From contig JANTQF010000037.1 of NCBI GenBank assembly GCA_032988165.1, positions 121,453 through 185,452 on the forward strand: a DNA stretch of 64,000 nucleotides, in the 5' to 3' direction. The position numbers and the translations under genes are program-made. The notes under the pieces are model-generated. The model was given only the letters and a program-made list of their open reading frames with translations. It was not told the DNA's origin and searched no databases. Shown here piece after piece: positions 1-11,952 of the stretch. Position 1 is the first letter of the stretch, and the number at the start of each line of letters is the position of its first letter. This stretch comes from Emmonsiellopsis sp. PD_33. Taxonomy: Eukaryota > Ascomycota > Eurotiomycetes > Onygenales > Ajellomycetaceae.

Positions 1-1419
1 AACAATAAGATTGGTATTTGCGATTATTTTCCTCCCCTGTTAATAGCCGCGGCTCACGGGGAATTACTATTTTAGTATACATTTTTTTTATATATCAACA
101 TCGTAAACGCGGAGTATAAAAAATATATAGTTCAGTCCACCCCACATCCCTACCCTGGAGCCAAAGGGGGGAAAACCCCCGGTTACGAAGTAGATCCCCA
201 ACCAGAATTGCAAAGCAACCCAAGCGCCCGTAGGAACCAATGTTTCCCGCGACGGGAGAATACCATGGGTTTGGAAGACGCAGGGTGTTATTAGAGCTTC
301 GGATAGCGCGACCGAACTATGGTTTTAAAGATGGGGGGAAAGATTGGTTTCGTAACTTTGCTATGGATTCCAACGGCATTTGCTAACATGGATCAGCCCT
401 TTGCAACTAGCTGGTAGCTGGGGGCGGGGGCCCGGGGGAGATTTCAAGACAAGCCCCGACGTTGTTACATATCAAAGCAGCGGAATAAGTCCCCATGCAT
501 CCGCGAGTTTTCCCAACGACAATTTTATTCGATATATGGAAATTATTAAACCAATAGGAGCCCCATCTAGGGAGCGCTTGCACTATCTCCAATAGGTAAG
601 ACTCACAGCTTGCTTGCATTTCTTTTTCTTTTCCTTTTTTTTTACTTTTTTAATTGGGCGGCACACTCTGTACCACCCCACCAAATCCAGTGCGGAGTAT
701 CCGTATATCTATCATATTCACCCAAGCTCAACATTTTTTTACCCATCCCCTGCTGGTGCACACACACACACACCCGCAGCCAAATGACAGGAAGGCATAT
801 GTAGTGTGTGAAGCACCGCATTGCGCGGTAAAACCCTCCCTCCCTCCCTACCTCCCTCCCCCCACCCCCTTTTTCCCTCCTGCAGCCTGTATCGATACAA
901 TCAAAAAAGCGGAGAAAAACTTTTTTATGTCAATTCCTATCAGGTCAAGCTGCATGACAATGTGCATATGGCACAAAGAAAACAAAAGAAAAGGGAAAAA
1001 AAAAAAGAAGTATTATAATTTTTTCTTTGTTATATACTCCAAGGACAAGGATTGGAGAGCTCAAGGTTTTGTTGAAACTCTCTTGGTGGCTGGTTGGTTG
1101 GTTGGATGCATTTCGAAGATGGTGAAATCGATTTGATGGCCATTGCGGAGGAGCACTCACATTCAGTGGCTCGCCAGTTATTGAAATGGATGATGCGTCG
1201 GCTTTTTACTAATAAGTTAAGCAGGGTATGTATGTGATTCTTTGTTTCCAGGTGGTGGTTGCTGAACGGAAGCTGATTTGGCCGGTTAACTAGGGAGGGG
1301 AGTCAGGGACAGCTCTCTATTTCTTTTGCTTTTATTTGCAGGACGCGGTCATGCTGTCAAAAAACTAGGTAAACGAAAAAGCCAACGAGATGGGGACTAA
1401 AAAAAAAAAGAATATTATA
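1..1419. other. gene-poor stretch at window start
   Basis: I see no gene here. The sequence has a short CA dinucleotide tract (about 759-773), a long pyrimidine tract built from CCCT units (about 834-890) and several A/T homopolymers. Open frames are short, overlapping and low in complexity. It may be promoter or UTR of a gene outside the window. Confidence 0.5.
834..890. repeat. CCCT-rich pyrimidine tract
   Basis: A run of CCCT units grading into C and T homopolymers, almost purine-free on the plus strand. It is simple sequence, possibly part of a promoter CT-rich region. No gene can be assigned to it. Confidence 0.7.
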
Positions 1420-1529
1420 TGACTAGACTGGGGTTCGATCCCAGGACCTTATCGGTACATGTCATTGTCTGGTGATTAGTCAGACTGACGATGTGAGCGA
1501 TACGTGATAACCAACTACACCATCCAGCC
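1420..1529 (-). tRNA. tRNA-Val (anticodon CAC) with intron
   Basis: The reverse strand folds as a tRNA. The seven-base acceptor GGCTGGA (1523-1529) pairs with TCTAGTC (1421-1427) using two G-U wobbles, followed by discriminator A at 1420. The T arm has stem CTGGG/CCCAG with loop ATCGAAC. The anticodon stem is TATCG (1498-1502) with CGATA (1450-1454), and anticodon CAC lies at 1493-1495 after the invariant T33. A 36-nt intron (1456-1491) sits one base 3' of the anticodon, the canonical nuclear tRNA intron position. CAC reads GUG, so valine. No other functional tRNA lies near it. Confidence 0.93.
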
Positions 1530-3137
1530 ATTTGTTGATGTCAGCCATGGCTCGCTTTGGCTTGTCTTCCCAGGCTGCGTTTGGTGTTCTGGTCACTCAC
1601 GTGATATCATTTCCGGGCAGAATACTCTCTTTAACCCCGGATTTCCATACTGAAATAGCAAGTTCGATTCGATTTATGGACTGGAATGTTTCCAGTGGAT
1701 TCATTAACTATAGATACTGGTAGAGACTATAGCGTGGACGGAACATCGTGGCAGATAGCCGCACCGTCGCAAACTCCTTCTACGCCTTTTACATAAAATA
1801 TGTATGTCACACCCCATGTAAACTTTCATACCGCAAAACAACAAACGAGATCCAGGCCTTTTCAAGGTTCCCTCTTCTTTTTTTTGGCCTTCGCCCATTG
1901 ACAAGTTACAACTAACCAGGAGACTGCCGAAAACATCCTAGAAACCGGACATGGATCACCTGAAGAACCAAGATTTAACTAACCACCTTCCAAGCCCCCC
2001 ATGCCAGGCCCAGCAGAAAACCCTAAAATATCTCCCGGATCAACACGCCGGACCAAGGTCCAAGGACAAAACAAAAGGTGGTCGGAGTGGAGGAGCAGGA
2101 AATGGTTCCTAACTGAACAGCCCGCAGGCATTGCCAATTCCATACATAGATGACTACATCATCGCACGGGCTATCAGGCACAACCACAAGAGACATGGGC
2201 CAGCCAGGTACTGGATAGCCCGCTAGCTACCCCGTGGCGTGAACCCTGGTACGAGAGACGCAGGTACGAAGCGCCAACAAAAGTACTATTTATGTTGTGG
2301 TTGAGAAGGCAATAATAATACGTGAATTATTACTCCACCTAGAGCTAGTGGCCATTTTCATTAAGAAGTCTCAGGATGATGTTTATGGAGGCAAGAAATG
2401 ATATACAAGGGTTCTCTCCTTGGCATGGTGAAAAAATCAAGGTTTTGATCATGGTGTTGGAAGGTATAACCAGCGCGGGCCCATAAAATACAGGTGTGGT
2501 GGGTTTACAGAGGGGGAAGAGGGGTAGGGGAATAAAAAAAGAGATTGGTAGGGAAGAAAGGATGCCATAGTACGTGTCCAAGGGGTTGTGAAGGGGATGG
2601 TAGGCGGGGATAGAAATCTGGGCGGAGGGAAATGCTGACAAGACCCGAAAACAATAAAAAACCATGTAAATATCAAGTGTGAAATGAAAAGTGACACGGT
2701 TCTGGTGATGACGATGCTATTGCTAAGTATGGTGGGAAAATAGAACCTGTAAATTGGGAAGGTGGAGGGAAAGGAAAGGAAAGGCAAGGTAGAGTGTGAG
2801 TATGATGTGGTATATAGAACCCCCCCCAAAAGAACGCCCTCCTAGTAAAACTCCATATCGCAATCCCCACAAGCATGGAATGTAAATGAAAAGTTGCGCC
2901 CGTTTCGCCATACAAAAGTTCAAAAATCTTGCCAATATACGAACACTGAACGCCACGGCCTATAGTGTGCTAGAAGGAGCTGGCTGGAGTTTTCGATCCG
3001 GGTCGAAGATGAGGCTAACAAATTCGAAACAGTTGGGTCGCAGCAGCTATGCGTATGCAAAATTTCGGCAGAATAAGCAAGGTGTATGCAATAAATCGAC
3101 ATATTGACAAGAGAAATAGCCCAAGTAAACTAGGAAT
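1530..3137. other. intergenic region, no gene seen
   Basis: About 1.6 kb between the tRNA-Val and the end of the acetyltransferase gene. Open frames on both strands are short, overlap one another and show no family motif. The part next to 3138 is expected to hold the 3' UTR of the acetyltransferase. Confidence 0.5.
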
Positions 3138-6100
3138 CTAGGCGTCTGCGTCGGTGCCGTTTGCCTTGTTACCATTGTCCACTTCCCGGTTGTTTTCACG
3201 ATTCACGGCGCCTAAATCTGTCGTGCGACTATTAGCCTTGTTGGCCCTGGTTAGAGAGACAGCGCTAGTGACTTTGTCAACATTCGTGTTACCGTTCTCG
3301 AGTGCTCCGGTCGCCTTGTCTCTACTGTCAGATTGACCCTGCGGCTCTGAGGTTTCACCAACATCGCCAGTCTCATCTCGGTCGGGATCAATCTCTTCCT
3401 GCTTGGCGTCAAGATCTATACCAGTGTCGAGGTCACCCTGAGCTGTTTCGCCCTCTGGCTTTTCAAGTTGGTCGAATTCACCGAACTCGTCGTTCTCCAT
3501 GGACTCGTCAGCGTTATCAGTGTTGTCGAACAGCTTGCTACTTCTCCCCCTTCTAACAGCTCTGCTCGAAGGAGTCGGTGTACTCGTAACTTGGCTGTTG
3601 GTCCGCTTCGGGGTATTGCGCCCACTTGTCCTTGTCGTAGTTGGAGCTGTAATCGTACGACCCTTGTTCCTGTTGGCGCGGGTTGATCCGAACGGGCGAC
3701 CTGGCCGACGCTTGGTGACAGTTCCTTGAATGGGAGGGAATACCTCGAATCGTGTGGGAGGGATACCAGCTGCTGGGTTTGGTATCGAAGAAGTTGCTGA
3801 TGGAGTGTTAACGCTATTGGATCTCTTCGACGAGATATAGTCAAATGGCATTATGTTCATCGATGGAGGGCCTGGAGGCTCGAAAGACGGAGAGGCAGAA
3901 TTAGCTTGGTCGTGGCCATTAACGAGGCGATTTTGCATATTGTTCACATCGCCGTTCATATTGCCAGTGCCCCCGTCCCCTTCGAACCTGGTATAACCGT
4001 TGTTATTACCATTTCCTTCCATGTCAATATCGTCGTCTCCATCGGGTTCGTCCCGTGGAGCAACGGTATGCAGTGGCGCTCGGTCATAATGCGATTGGTT
4101 GCTGCGGCCCATAATATAGGGAGTCCAGACAAGGGCATGCGGATTGAGCCGTATATACCCCTTTGCCTCCCAATTTTGAATGTAATCTTCAAAATAGGAA
4201 TAATTTAACCTCAAGGCATACGTTTTGGTCACAGGGTCCCTAACTAGGGCCCGCAACCCTTCCAAACCTGACACAATGTCGTCCGCAGTCATGCCGGTGC
4301 GCTCGGACAGCTCAGCGATACTAACTGGCGTCTTTTGATTGCGTAGTTGGTAAGATAGGACCAGTCGCCAATAATTGCGGTACGAAACAAGGCCCATATC
4401 AGACAGTGGCTTCTCTGGAGAGCCCGTTTTTCGCTCCACCCTGGTCAACAGATAGGAAAAGTCGATTAGGAGATTACCGTAGCCCTTCCGTTGGTGGATA
4501 GGGAGAGTCAGGATACACGACACGTTGTTTGACGAACTGGGTCTCTTTTCTTTGCTAAAATAGCCAACGAAATGGCACCCTAGGTCATCATACTCCGTCA
4601 TGACGTAAAATAGGAAAGGTTCAACGTCGTAATATAACGTTTTCGATCCTAGGAAGAGTTTAGCAAGTAGGCAAAGATTCTGGCAATACACTGGATTTTT
4701 GCGCCCGTCGACCTCAAAAACAGACACAGATCCATCCCGATAGATCTCGTCTCCTGGGGGATGCTTGGCTGGACATTTGAGCTTGTGGCGCCAGGCAACA
4801 AAATCGGAATTCATGTACTTGAGGCAAAATTCGCAGATATAGAGTACCCTGTTGCGGCTGTATTCTTCTGGATAAGGCGCAGCATACCAGGTCTCGATTT
4901 CAAATCCACCAAAGTTGATGTATTTTATCTTGCTTGGTGGCCCAGAGACCTTTTGTGAAGCACGAGGTGCAGCCTCGCCTGTCAGTTCGGCAGTCGAGAC
5001 CTTTTGTCTCCATTCCTCTTCGGCTTTTTGGCGGGCTGCTTCGAATTTTTCCCGATCAGCAGCGAGTGGAAGCGTTTTGGAAGTATCAGCATCGGCTTCA
5101 GACAGAATTCCACCGTAAGGTTTCGATTTAAGTTCATCGTTTTCTCGATCGTGAAAGGAGTAGAAAGGTGCACTGTATGGCGAAGGAGCAACAGGGTGAA
5201 AGTGAGGTTGAGGCGGTTCGGGAGCGGGAGGCGGCTTTGGTGGTCTTCGCCGTGCCGAACTTTTAGGTCTTGGTCGGGAACTCAAAATTTTACTTAATCT
5301 CGCACTATTTAGATGGAATGAGAGAACAAATTTCCCCTGCTGACGTTGGATAATGTTGCAGAGTGGTTTGTCTGCGTTCCGTGTTCTTCGTACCCTTGAT
5401 TGTCGGGACGGGGTGTTGTTTGCATTTTGTTGGTTTTCGATCGCTTCTTGGGCTGCTTTCATATTCTTCGGCATGGGAGTTGGGATCATACCCTCGAATC
5501 GGGCGGGAATTTTCTTCTGCCTCTTTTGTGTGACCGTGGCGTGGCCTTCCCCATCTTCGTCGGATGCCCTCCGCTTGCGAAGCGACCTTGACCCGTCCAA
5601 TGGGTCATCATCAACAATCAGCGAACTGAAGATCGAATGAGACTCTGGTCCTAGGTCTTCACTGTGAGCAGGGAGGAGATCCCTTGCGATATTGGAAGTA
5701 CTGGACTTTCGCTTGGTTGGAGGCTCCTCCGGTTTATCGGGCTCCAATTTGTTTTGGGTGCAACTAGGACATCGCCAATTTTCCGCATCTAAGAAGCAAT
5801 ATTAGCGATACGAGCTTAAAAAAGCGACTAAGTTAAGCGAAAATTAGAGACATACCTTCCTCATCATTCAAAACGCCTTGTTCTCGTCCGCATTGACGAT
5901 GGCCTGCCAAAACATACGTCAATGCTAGCTCCACAATTTAGAAAGGGGACAAGCCAAGCTTTCCCGAACCCATAAAAACTTACAATGATCACCACAAACT
6001 GCGCATGACAAATATTCCTCGAATTCTTCGCCCGGATCGTGTTCTTCGTCCTGACCGCAAACTCTGGAGATAATTGGTGAGTTACTGTCCATTATCAAAA

Positions 6101-6627
6101 GTAATTTTTTGAACTTACATGCAATTATTTGGATTTAACGCTTCTGCATCTGCCTCCTCGTGGTCGTTACTTTCTGCCTCCCATTCTTCTTCCACTTCTG
6201 ATTCCTCGGACGAGTCGCTACTAGAGCTTCTGTTGGCCTCACTAGACTCGTTCTCAAAAGCAACATCTGCGTCATCAGCATCACTCTCTGATTTCGCATC
6301 GCCATCGGGGAACTTGACGGCTCCAACAGCTTCACTCTCATCGTCAGGTTCTCCATCGGCATCAGCGTCCCCGTCTTCATCCTCAGCAACCTCATCACCT
6401 GGCTGTTGTTCCCCAGCTTGGCCTTCTTCTGCTATAATTGCCTCGACGTCCTTCCCAAGATTTGCAGGTTCATCGGTATTGTCAGGATGTGGAGTAGTTC
6501 CATCTGGTGGAATCTCTTGGTACATTTCATAATCTTCGTCGCCTTCCGCATCTTGGTCGCTGTCCACTAGGTCCGGTTGGCGATCGAGGCCAGTATTACC
6601 GTATGCGGCCGGCACAGTTGCCGCCAT
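3138..6627 (-). CDS. MYST-family histone acetyltransferase with N-terminal PHD finger (Sas3/NuA3 type)
   Basis: Four exons: 6627-6119, 6063-5984, 5903-5856, 5788-3138, giving about 1095 aa. The ATG at 6627 is in a good context (ACCATGG); the frame stays open upstream to 6819 without another ATG. Residues 1-168 are very acidic. A PHD finger spans about 169-222 (CIVC, CAVC, H, C, then WRCPSC) and is assembled across all three introns. The MYST domain covers about 498-775: C2HC zinc finger (C531, C534, H547, C551), the Lys equivalent to the autoacetylated one in SKTLYYDV, catalytic Cys637 in SCILTLP, acetyl-CoA loop QRKGYG and a Glu in SPEKPLSD. The tail is disordered, with an AT-hook-like RRPGRP near 906. 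MYST enzymes of this kind acetylate histone H3 in the nucleus; PHD plus MYST resembles Sas3/MOZ more than Esa1, which has a chromodomain. That subtype is inference. Confidence 0.93.
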
Positions 6628-7341
6628 GGTATAAGCTACTGCAGTCGCCAGATTGACGATGCGCCTAGACCATTGGGCAACTCTGCGCGGGTTCGCGGAT
6701 GACTGCACAGCTATATTGGCGTATCTCGTTATGGGAGGGGTGGTGTTGGTGGTGACGAAGCTTGCGCCCTGGACGTTAGAGGTGCTTGGTCGAGAAGATA
6801 CGGCAGCAGCAGTGGTCAACGAAGCCCGTAATTCACTAATCCGCGTAAAAACCAGTCATGCGATCGAGAGTAAAGGTGGTAGAATGGGGTATCTAGAGAA
6901 AAGGGCATGGCTGTTAGTTTGAAGTTCATGGGGGGAGGTCCGGCGTGCTGCTAAAACGCGCTGGGAACGGGGAAGAGATCACAGCAAAGAAAAGGCGCAT
7001 CATGGAACTCACAGCAACAAGCAACTGGACGCGTGAATTCCTGCCAGTCGTAGCCCCAGTCTGCTTGTCTCCAGCTCGATGCGATCTCCAAGCGAACCCC
7101 CTCTTGGCCTTGGGGTGAGGTCTGGCTTGATGAATTTTGCTGACTTAGCAACGCCAAGCCCTCCCCACGCTAAGCCGCTTTGGGCGCGACAGTCCATCGT
7201 CATCCACCAACCATTTGATAATCGGCTGTTCAATCTCGACTTCACCGCGTCTCGCTCCACGTTTCTCTGCAATTGCGCCTTGTCTGGAGGAGCTAGGCTT
7301 CGTTTCTCTCTGGCCATCGTTTTGCTCCATATATTGCCACC
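6628..7341. other. divergent promoter region
   Basis: Roughly 700 bases between the ATG of the acetyltransferase (minus) and the ATG of the complex I MWFE subunit (plus). It should hold both promoters and 5' UTRs. I see no separate gene. Confidence 0.5.
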
Positions 7342-7817
7342 ATGGGCGTTCCCTTCGAGGCGCTTCTCCCATACGGGATCATCATTGGGGTACGTTTACC
7401 ACGACAGCTTCTGCCAGCACCAACGCTCACAGCCATTAGATGTTCGGTGTAACCGGGTTCGGATTGTCGACGGTCAAATACTTTTCAAACGGAAGAAAAA
7501 ACCCAAGACGGGGTATTGATGTGTGGGATAGAGTACGTTCTGTGGTGTTAACCCGTTGATTGAATGTTGTGCTAACTCTTTTACAGCAAAGTAGGTACCT
7601 CCCAATTGATGCGACGGGATAGCGGAAATTGACAACTGCCCAGTGATGGAGCGGGACCAGCGGATTACGGGGGTATTTAGAGGGCAGGACAGCAACCATG
7701 AAGCCCCAGTGGGATTCGAAGTGAACCACCCATGGAAGGTAAGCGGAAATACACTCGGGTTTTTCTACGGAGTACGGATGCTAACCGGACAACCAGGCGG
7801 AGAAACGGTTCTTTTAA
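7342..7817 (+). CDS. NDUFA1: NADH:ubiquinone oxidoreductase MWFE-type subunit (NDUFA1 orthologue)
   Basis: Five exons: 7342-7389, 7440-7532, 7587-7590, 7644-7738, 7797-7817; 86 aa. The third exon is only four bases (CAAA) and supplies codons that join GATAGA to TGATGG, giving WDRQMMERDQRITG, which matches the conserved xMERDxRIxG core of the MWFE family. Without it the frame runs into TGA. The start MGVPFEALLPYG and the end PWKAEKRFF are what I expect of the fungal 9.5-kDa subunit. A single N-terminal hydrophobic segment anchors it in the inner mitochondrial membrane arm of complex I. It ends 100 bases from the convergent N-acetyltransferase gene. MWFE is needed for complex I assembly in animals; function here is by homology. 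Confidence 0.9.
7587..7590 (+). other. 4-nt microexon (CAAA) of the MWFE gene
   Basis: Flanked by CTTTTACAG on the left and GTAGGTACC on the right, with introns of 54 nt (7533-7586) and 53 nt (7591-7643). Inclusion restores the Gln-Met of the WDRQMMERD motif and keeps the frame; skipping creates AGA TGA. Confidence 0.87.
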
Positions 7818-7916
7818 AATTATTCCTCTTCTTGCAACCTCGACCATCTCCATGTACTCTTACGATGCCGAATACAATGATGAATAGCAGTTGCATTATT
7901 ATGTGTTTGCCAATGG

Positions 7917-9006
7917 CTAGTCCCATCGTGCCGGCAGAATTTCCGCAGGGGATCCAGTAATCCCTCGAACCTCCATTGGATGGAGATGTACATTAAACCA
8001 TTTTTCCAATGCAGAAACTCTTTCGGCTTCACTACCTAGAGTCACAAGTGCCTCTGTATTCCCGTTGATACTTCGCTTAACCTCAGCCCCAGCTATCCAC
8101 AGAGTACCGGTGATATCATCTTCTGCTTCGTTCAAAAGAAACTTGGCGCAAACAAATTTCTTCGTAAACATGCTTGACGTGCTCTGGCTGGTGGTAAAAT
8201 TCATTACCGCGAAATCTGCGGCCCCGAACTCGATGTCGTAGAAACAATAGCCGTCTTTCCATGGGTCTTCGGGGTTAGAGCGTGTTTGGTATATCCAAAG
8301 CCGCTGGGTGCGATCTACATTTCCGCTGATATTGTCTTTGGTCACTCTCATCTCTGCAGGGGCAACGGCGGTAACGACTTTATTCTCCTGCAGCGGCAGT
8401 GGACGGGTTGGTCCACTCGGACCGAACCCGACATCGACCTATTGACCGCAGTGAATATAAAGCATACATGGTGACGAAAAGAACGACATACCATATACTT
8501 CGTTCCATTGATATTTACTATAAGAACCATATGACCCCTACAGATCTATTAGCTCCTTCAATCTTCAAGGGGGGTTGGGTTTCTTAGGTATCTTACCATC
8601 CCATATATTCGCGAGTCGGATTAGCCGAGTGATAGCTCCGGCTCACCCTCGCTCCCGTCGCATAAACCTGATACCCCAAGGAACGAATCACTATGGCAAG
8701 AAGCCCAGTATTCTCCATACAATAACCGCCTAGACCTCGTTCGACTAGTTTGTGAAATAGCACGTCCGGATCCAGTGAGACCGTGTGGTGCTGCGAGTAA
8801 TGGAGCACAATGTTCGTCCAGGGCACGACAGCAAGATGCCGTTGCACCAGCGTGGTTAATGCACCCAGAGCATCTCGCTGGATAGACGCCTCAATCTCAG
8901 ACAGTTTCGAAAGGCCAGTCTCTGGCGGGGAGTTGTAGAGCAAATTGATATATTTGGCCAGTTGGTCGCGGGTGTAGGTTGGCGGTTGGGGGGCGATTGA
9001 GCCCAT
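7917..9006 (-). CDS. arylamine N-acetyltransferase (NAT family)
   Basis: Three exons: 9006-8597, 8537-8492, 8438-7917; 325 aa, a normal fungal NAT length. The catalytic triad is visible: Cys96 in GLGGYCMEN, His139 in WGHMVLIV (made by joining exons 1 and 2) and Asp154 in VDVGFG (start of exon 3). The His-Asp spacing of 15 equals that of characterised NATs. NATs transfer an acyl group from acyl-CoA to aromatic amines, hydrazines or hydroxylamines through a Cys thioester, in the cytosol. Fungal members can detoxify aromatic amines or use malonyl-CoA; the substrate here cannot be read from the sequence. It shares a 568-base divergent promoter with the RraA-like gene. Confidence 0.92.
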
Positions 9007-9574
9007 TGCGATTCAAGTAGTTGGTTTCCGGGTATTTTTTTCAACGGAGGGTGAAATAAATTTGTATTCAGAAATTTCAAGGAAGTTGGGATTCGATTTT
9101 ATCGTCTGTTCCTTAAATATATTCTTATCTGGTAGACGCGGGGGGGACGGCGGGGTTGTTCCATTTCCCCCTGGCAAACCCGCATGGATTTGCAACTAAC
9201 TAACTAACCTGAGGCTGCTATTCTACTAATTGGTTGTAACAATTGGCCAGAAGACCGGGCGGTCTCCTGTTGAAATTCCTCACCATGCCTCACAAACCGG
9301 GATAAATACGGTGAGGATGGACTTGACAGAACGGTTGGTCGAGATCATTGATATCATTACTAATCTGCATTCTGGAGACAATTAATTATTAATCTTGGAA
9401 CTCTCCAAGTCCAGCGCCCCGTATAATATTATTTTATGCATGGAACTCGTCCTCATGTGGCTACATCAATCTAATTGAATCCATGCGGATCGGATAACTT
9501 AGGCTTCTGCGGGTGGAGCCTCGGGACTTCTTGAACTACATCATCGCCCGGCCAGGACGAACCCAACGGCCGCC
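9007..9574. other. divergent promoter between NAT and RraA-like gene
   Basis: AT-rich region holding the presumed promoters and 5' UTRs of two head-to-head genes. No additional coding signal is visible. Confidence 0.5.
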
Positions 9575-10903
9575 ATGAGCTTCATTAGACCGTCTCTGTT
9601 GCCCAAACTCCTATTGAGACCATCTGTATCCTTGCCTTGTCAGTCCGGTTTGGTTTCGAATTCACCTTTATTTTACCAGCCTGTCAATTACCCCGGCAAA
9701 CGCAATATGGCATCAGAATCCCTTGAAGCCAAGTTCAAAGCGCTGCATGAGTATTCGGTGTGTGATGTAGGTATTTCCACCCTTTAAATAAAAAGGACCT
9801 GTAGCAACTGACAGTCATCCCACTGGCAGGTCTCAGATGCACTCCTAAAGCTACAGAAGCTCCCCCAAGGCGAGACTCCGCGAGCAGGATTCCTTGCCGA
9901 CCTTGGTGAGCATCTATAATCTGCCCCGCTTCAATGTTATGATCTGGATACAAATATCTGTTTTCTGTTATATCTAAAATCCCCTCAATCTATATCAAAC
10001 AACAAGCGAGAACAACTTCGCTCCCCATTTTGTTTTTTGAAATAACCACTTCATCTACATCCAATCCCCAATCTACTAACTCTCCTCCCCCCCCCCTAAA
10101 GCCCCTATCGCCCCCTCCCGCACCAACCTCGAAGCCCAACCAAAGATAATCGCCCCTGTGTCGACATTCAAATTCATTCCCAAAAGTGGCAATGTCCTAG
10201 AAGACCCCTCCCCATCAAAGGACCACAGCATCCCCTCCGGAACCCACTGGGTTGACTGGGCACAGCCTGACACCGTTGTGTTTATCGAACAGCCCGCGGA
10301 ACAGTATTGCGCCACCCTAGGTGGGATTATGGCTTCGCGGATGAAGGTGTTGGGCGTGAAGGGGGTCCTGGTTAATGGGCGGGTGAGGGATTTGGCAGAG
10401 TTGAGGGAGACGGGGTTACAGGTGCGTATTTATATTTTCTTTGTGCTTTTTTGTCTTTTGGTGGAGAGCTTTGTATTCTCCGGGGGAGGGGGGGGGTAGA
10501 TTTTATGTACCGTTTTATATATATAAATAGGGCTGGTTTTGATTGTAAACTGATGGCTGGCACAATTCAAGGTCTGGGCCCGCGCAACCTCAACCGTTGG
10601 CACTGGCGCGGAAGCGAAGCCGGCCGCTCGAAATGTTCCCATCAATGTCGGCGGGGTGACGGTATCTCCGGTATGAACAGCACGCATCTCTTTTCTCCTT
10701 TTTTAAGATCAGTTCCAACTAATTGGGAATAGGGGGACATTGTGTTCCTTGAACCCCTCGAAGGGGCCGTCGTTATCCCCGCAGGTCTTCTTGATGATGT
10801 CTTGACGCTGATGCCTAAGCTTATGGCGGCGGATGAGAAGGTGAAGGAGGATGTGTCGAAGGGGATGAGTGTTTTTGAAGCGTTCAAGAAGCATCGTGGG
10901 TAG
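9575..10903 (+). CDS. RraA-like / HMG-CHA aldolase family protein with putative mitochondrial presequence
   Basis: Five exons: 9575-9766, 9830-9905, 10102-10421, 10572-10670, 10733-10903; 285 aa. The first 44 residues are basic, hydroxylated and free of acid residues (SFIRPSLLPKLLLRPS), typical of a mitochondrial presequence; a second Met at 45 (MASESLEAKF) would give a cytosolic form. The core shows RraA features: the YSVCDVSDALLKL start, APVSTFKF, LGGIMASRMKVLG, then GVLVNGRVRDLAEL carrying the Arg-Asp pair of the metal site, and GDIVFLEPLEGAVVIP. Family members are divalent-metal aldolases/decarboxylases for 4-hydroxy-4-methyl-2-oxoglutarate or oxaloacetate. Most have Asp-Gly before the Arg-Asp; here it is Asn-Gly. 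The exact reaction is unknown. Confidence 0.9.
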
Positions 10904-11952
10904 GTTTTGATGTTTTAGGTGTTGAGATTCATTGGAGGGGGTTTAGGAACAAACATAAAGGATGAAAAATCTCTCAGCCATTCGTGACAAGAGTTGACGG
11001 AGAGAATAATATATGAAGGCACTGCACCTCTACTCCGTCTGCTTCGACGTGCACGGATAGGGTCCGGGCAGTTGAGATCATCTGTCTTTGAAGGATTGTT
11101 TAAACAATAAATCTTATTACTGGACAAAGCCAGATACACAAAAAAAAAAGGAAAAAAGGAAAAAAGGAGGTAAGGGGCATTCATGAAGATTGATTAAACT
11201 CAACTCCCCAACTCCCCAACTCCTCAAAGGAAACCCCCTTTAATCTCCTCCCTAACCAGGGAAACCCCTTTAACCGCGGCCTCCTTCTGGCTTGCTGTGA
11301 ACTTAATAGAAATATCCCCCCTCCCCTTGAAATCCTACATTTAAGCTGAGTGATTATAAAATACCTCCTTCCACTTATCCCCCCCTGGCTTCCATATGTC
11401 TGTCAAGGTCATGATACCCAATCTATACTGTGGAAAACCATAATCACCGCACTTGCATTAGTTATAGCTTACTTACTGATACTAATAGGTATGCTAGGGG
11501 TGATCTAGATACCCGGCCTGAACTCATCGCAACAAGTAGATATGTGAAACTCTAAGTTGTAGGGCAGAAGAACGATAGGGATTATTTTAATGGCATTTAT
11601 TAACGTTACTCTGCAGAATGATAAATTATTCCCATCCTCCCAAACCTCCCCAGCCTTTTGCAGAGTGCTTGCTAATATGTAATAATCCATTCGCCTCTCT
11701 GACGAGATTTTTCTGCGTTTGCCGTCTTATATAAAGAAACAGCTCGCCATGGGCATAGCGCGATCGTATATTCCCTCTCATACCCCTTGGGAAGCAATTG
11801 CCCACCCTCTGCGAAGATCCAGCCCTGAGCAGTGCCTGTATTGCTCAGATTCTTCCATTTATCCAATTCTATCTCTCTTCTGCAGTAACTGCTGATGTAT
11901 TCTGGGCTGATATTTTTGGTAGTATGTTAAAAAAAAACCCCGGGCCTGTATT
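10904..11952. other. intergenic region between convergent genes
   Basis: Expected 3' UTRs of the RraA-like gene and the acidic hypothetical gene. It includes three tandem AACTCCCC units near 11202-11224. I see no gene or RNA here. Confidence 0.5.

Noticed and set aside
8590..8650. tRNA-like string (GGATTAGCCGAGTGATAG) on the plus strand
   Set aside because: It lies in the coding exon of the N-acetyltransferase and does not fold as a complete tRNA.
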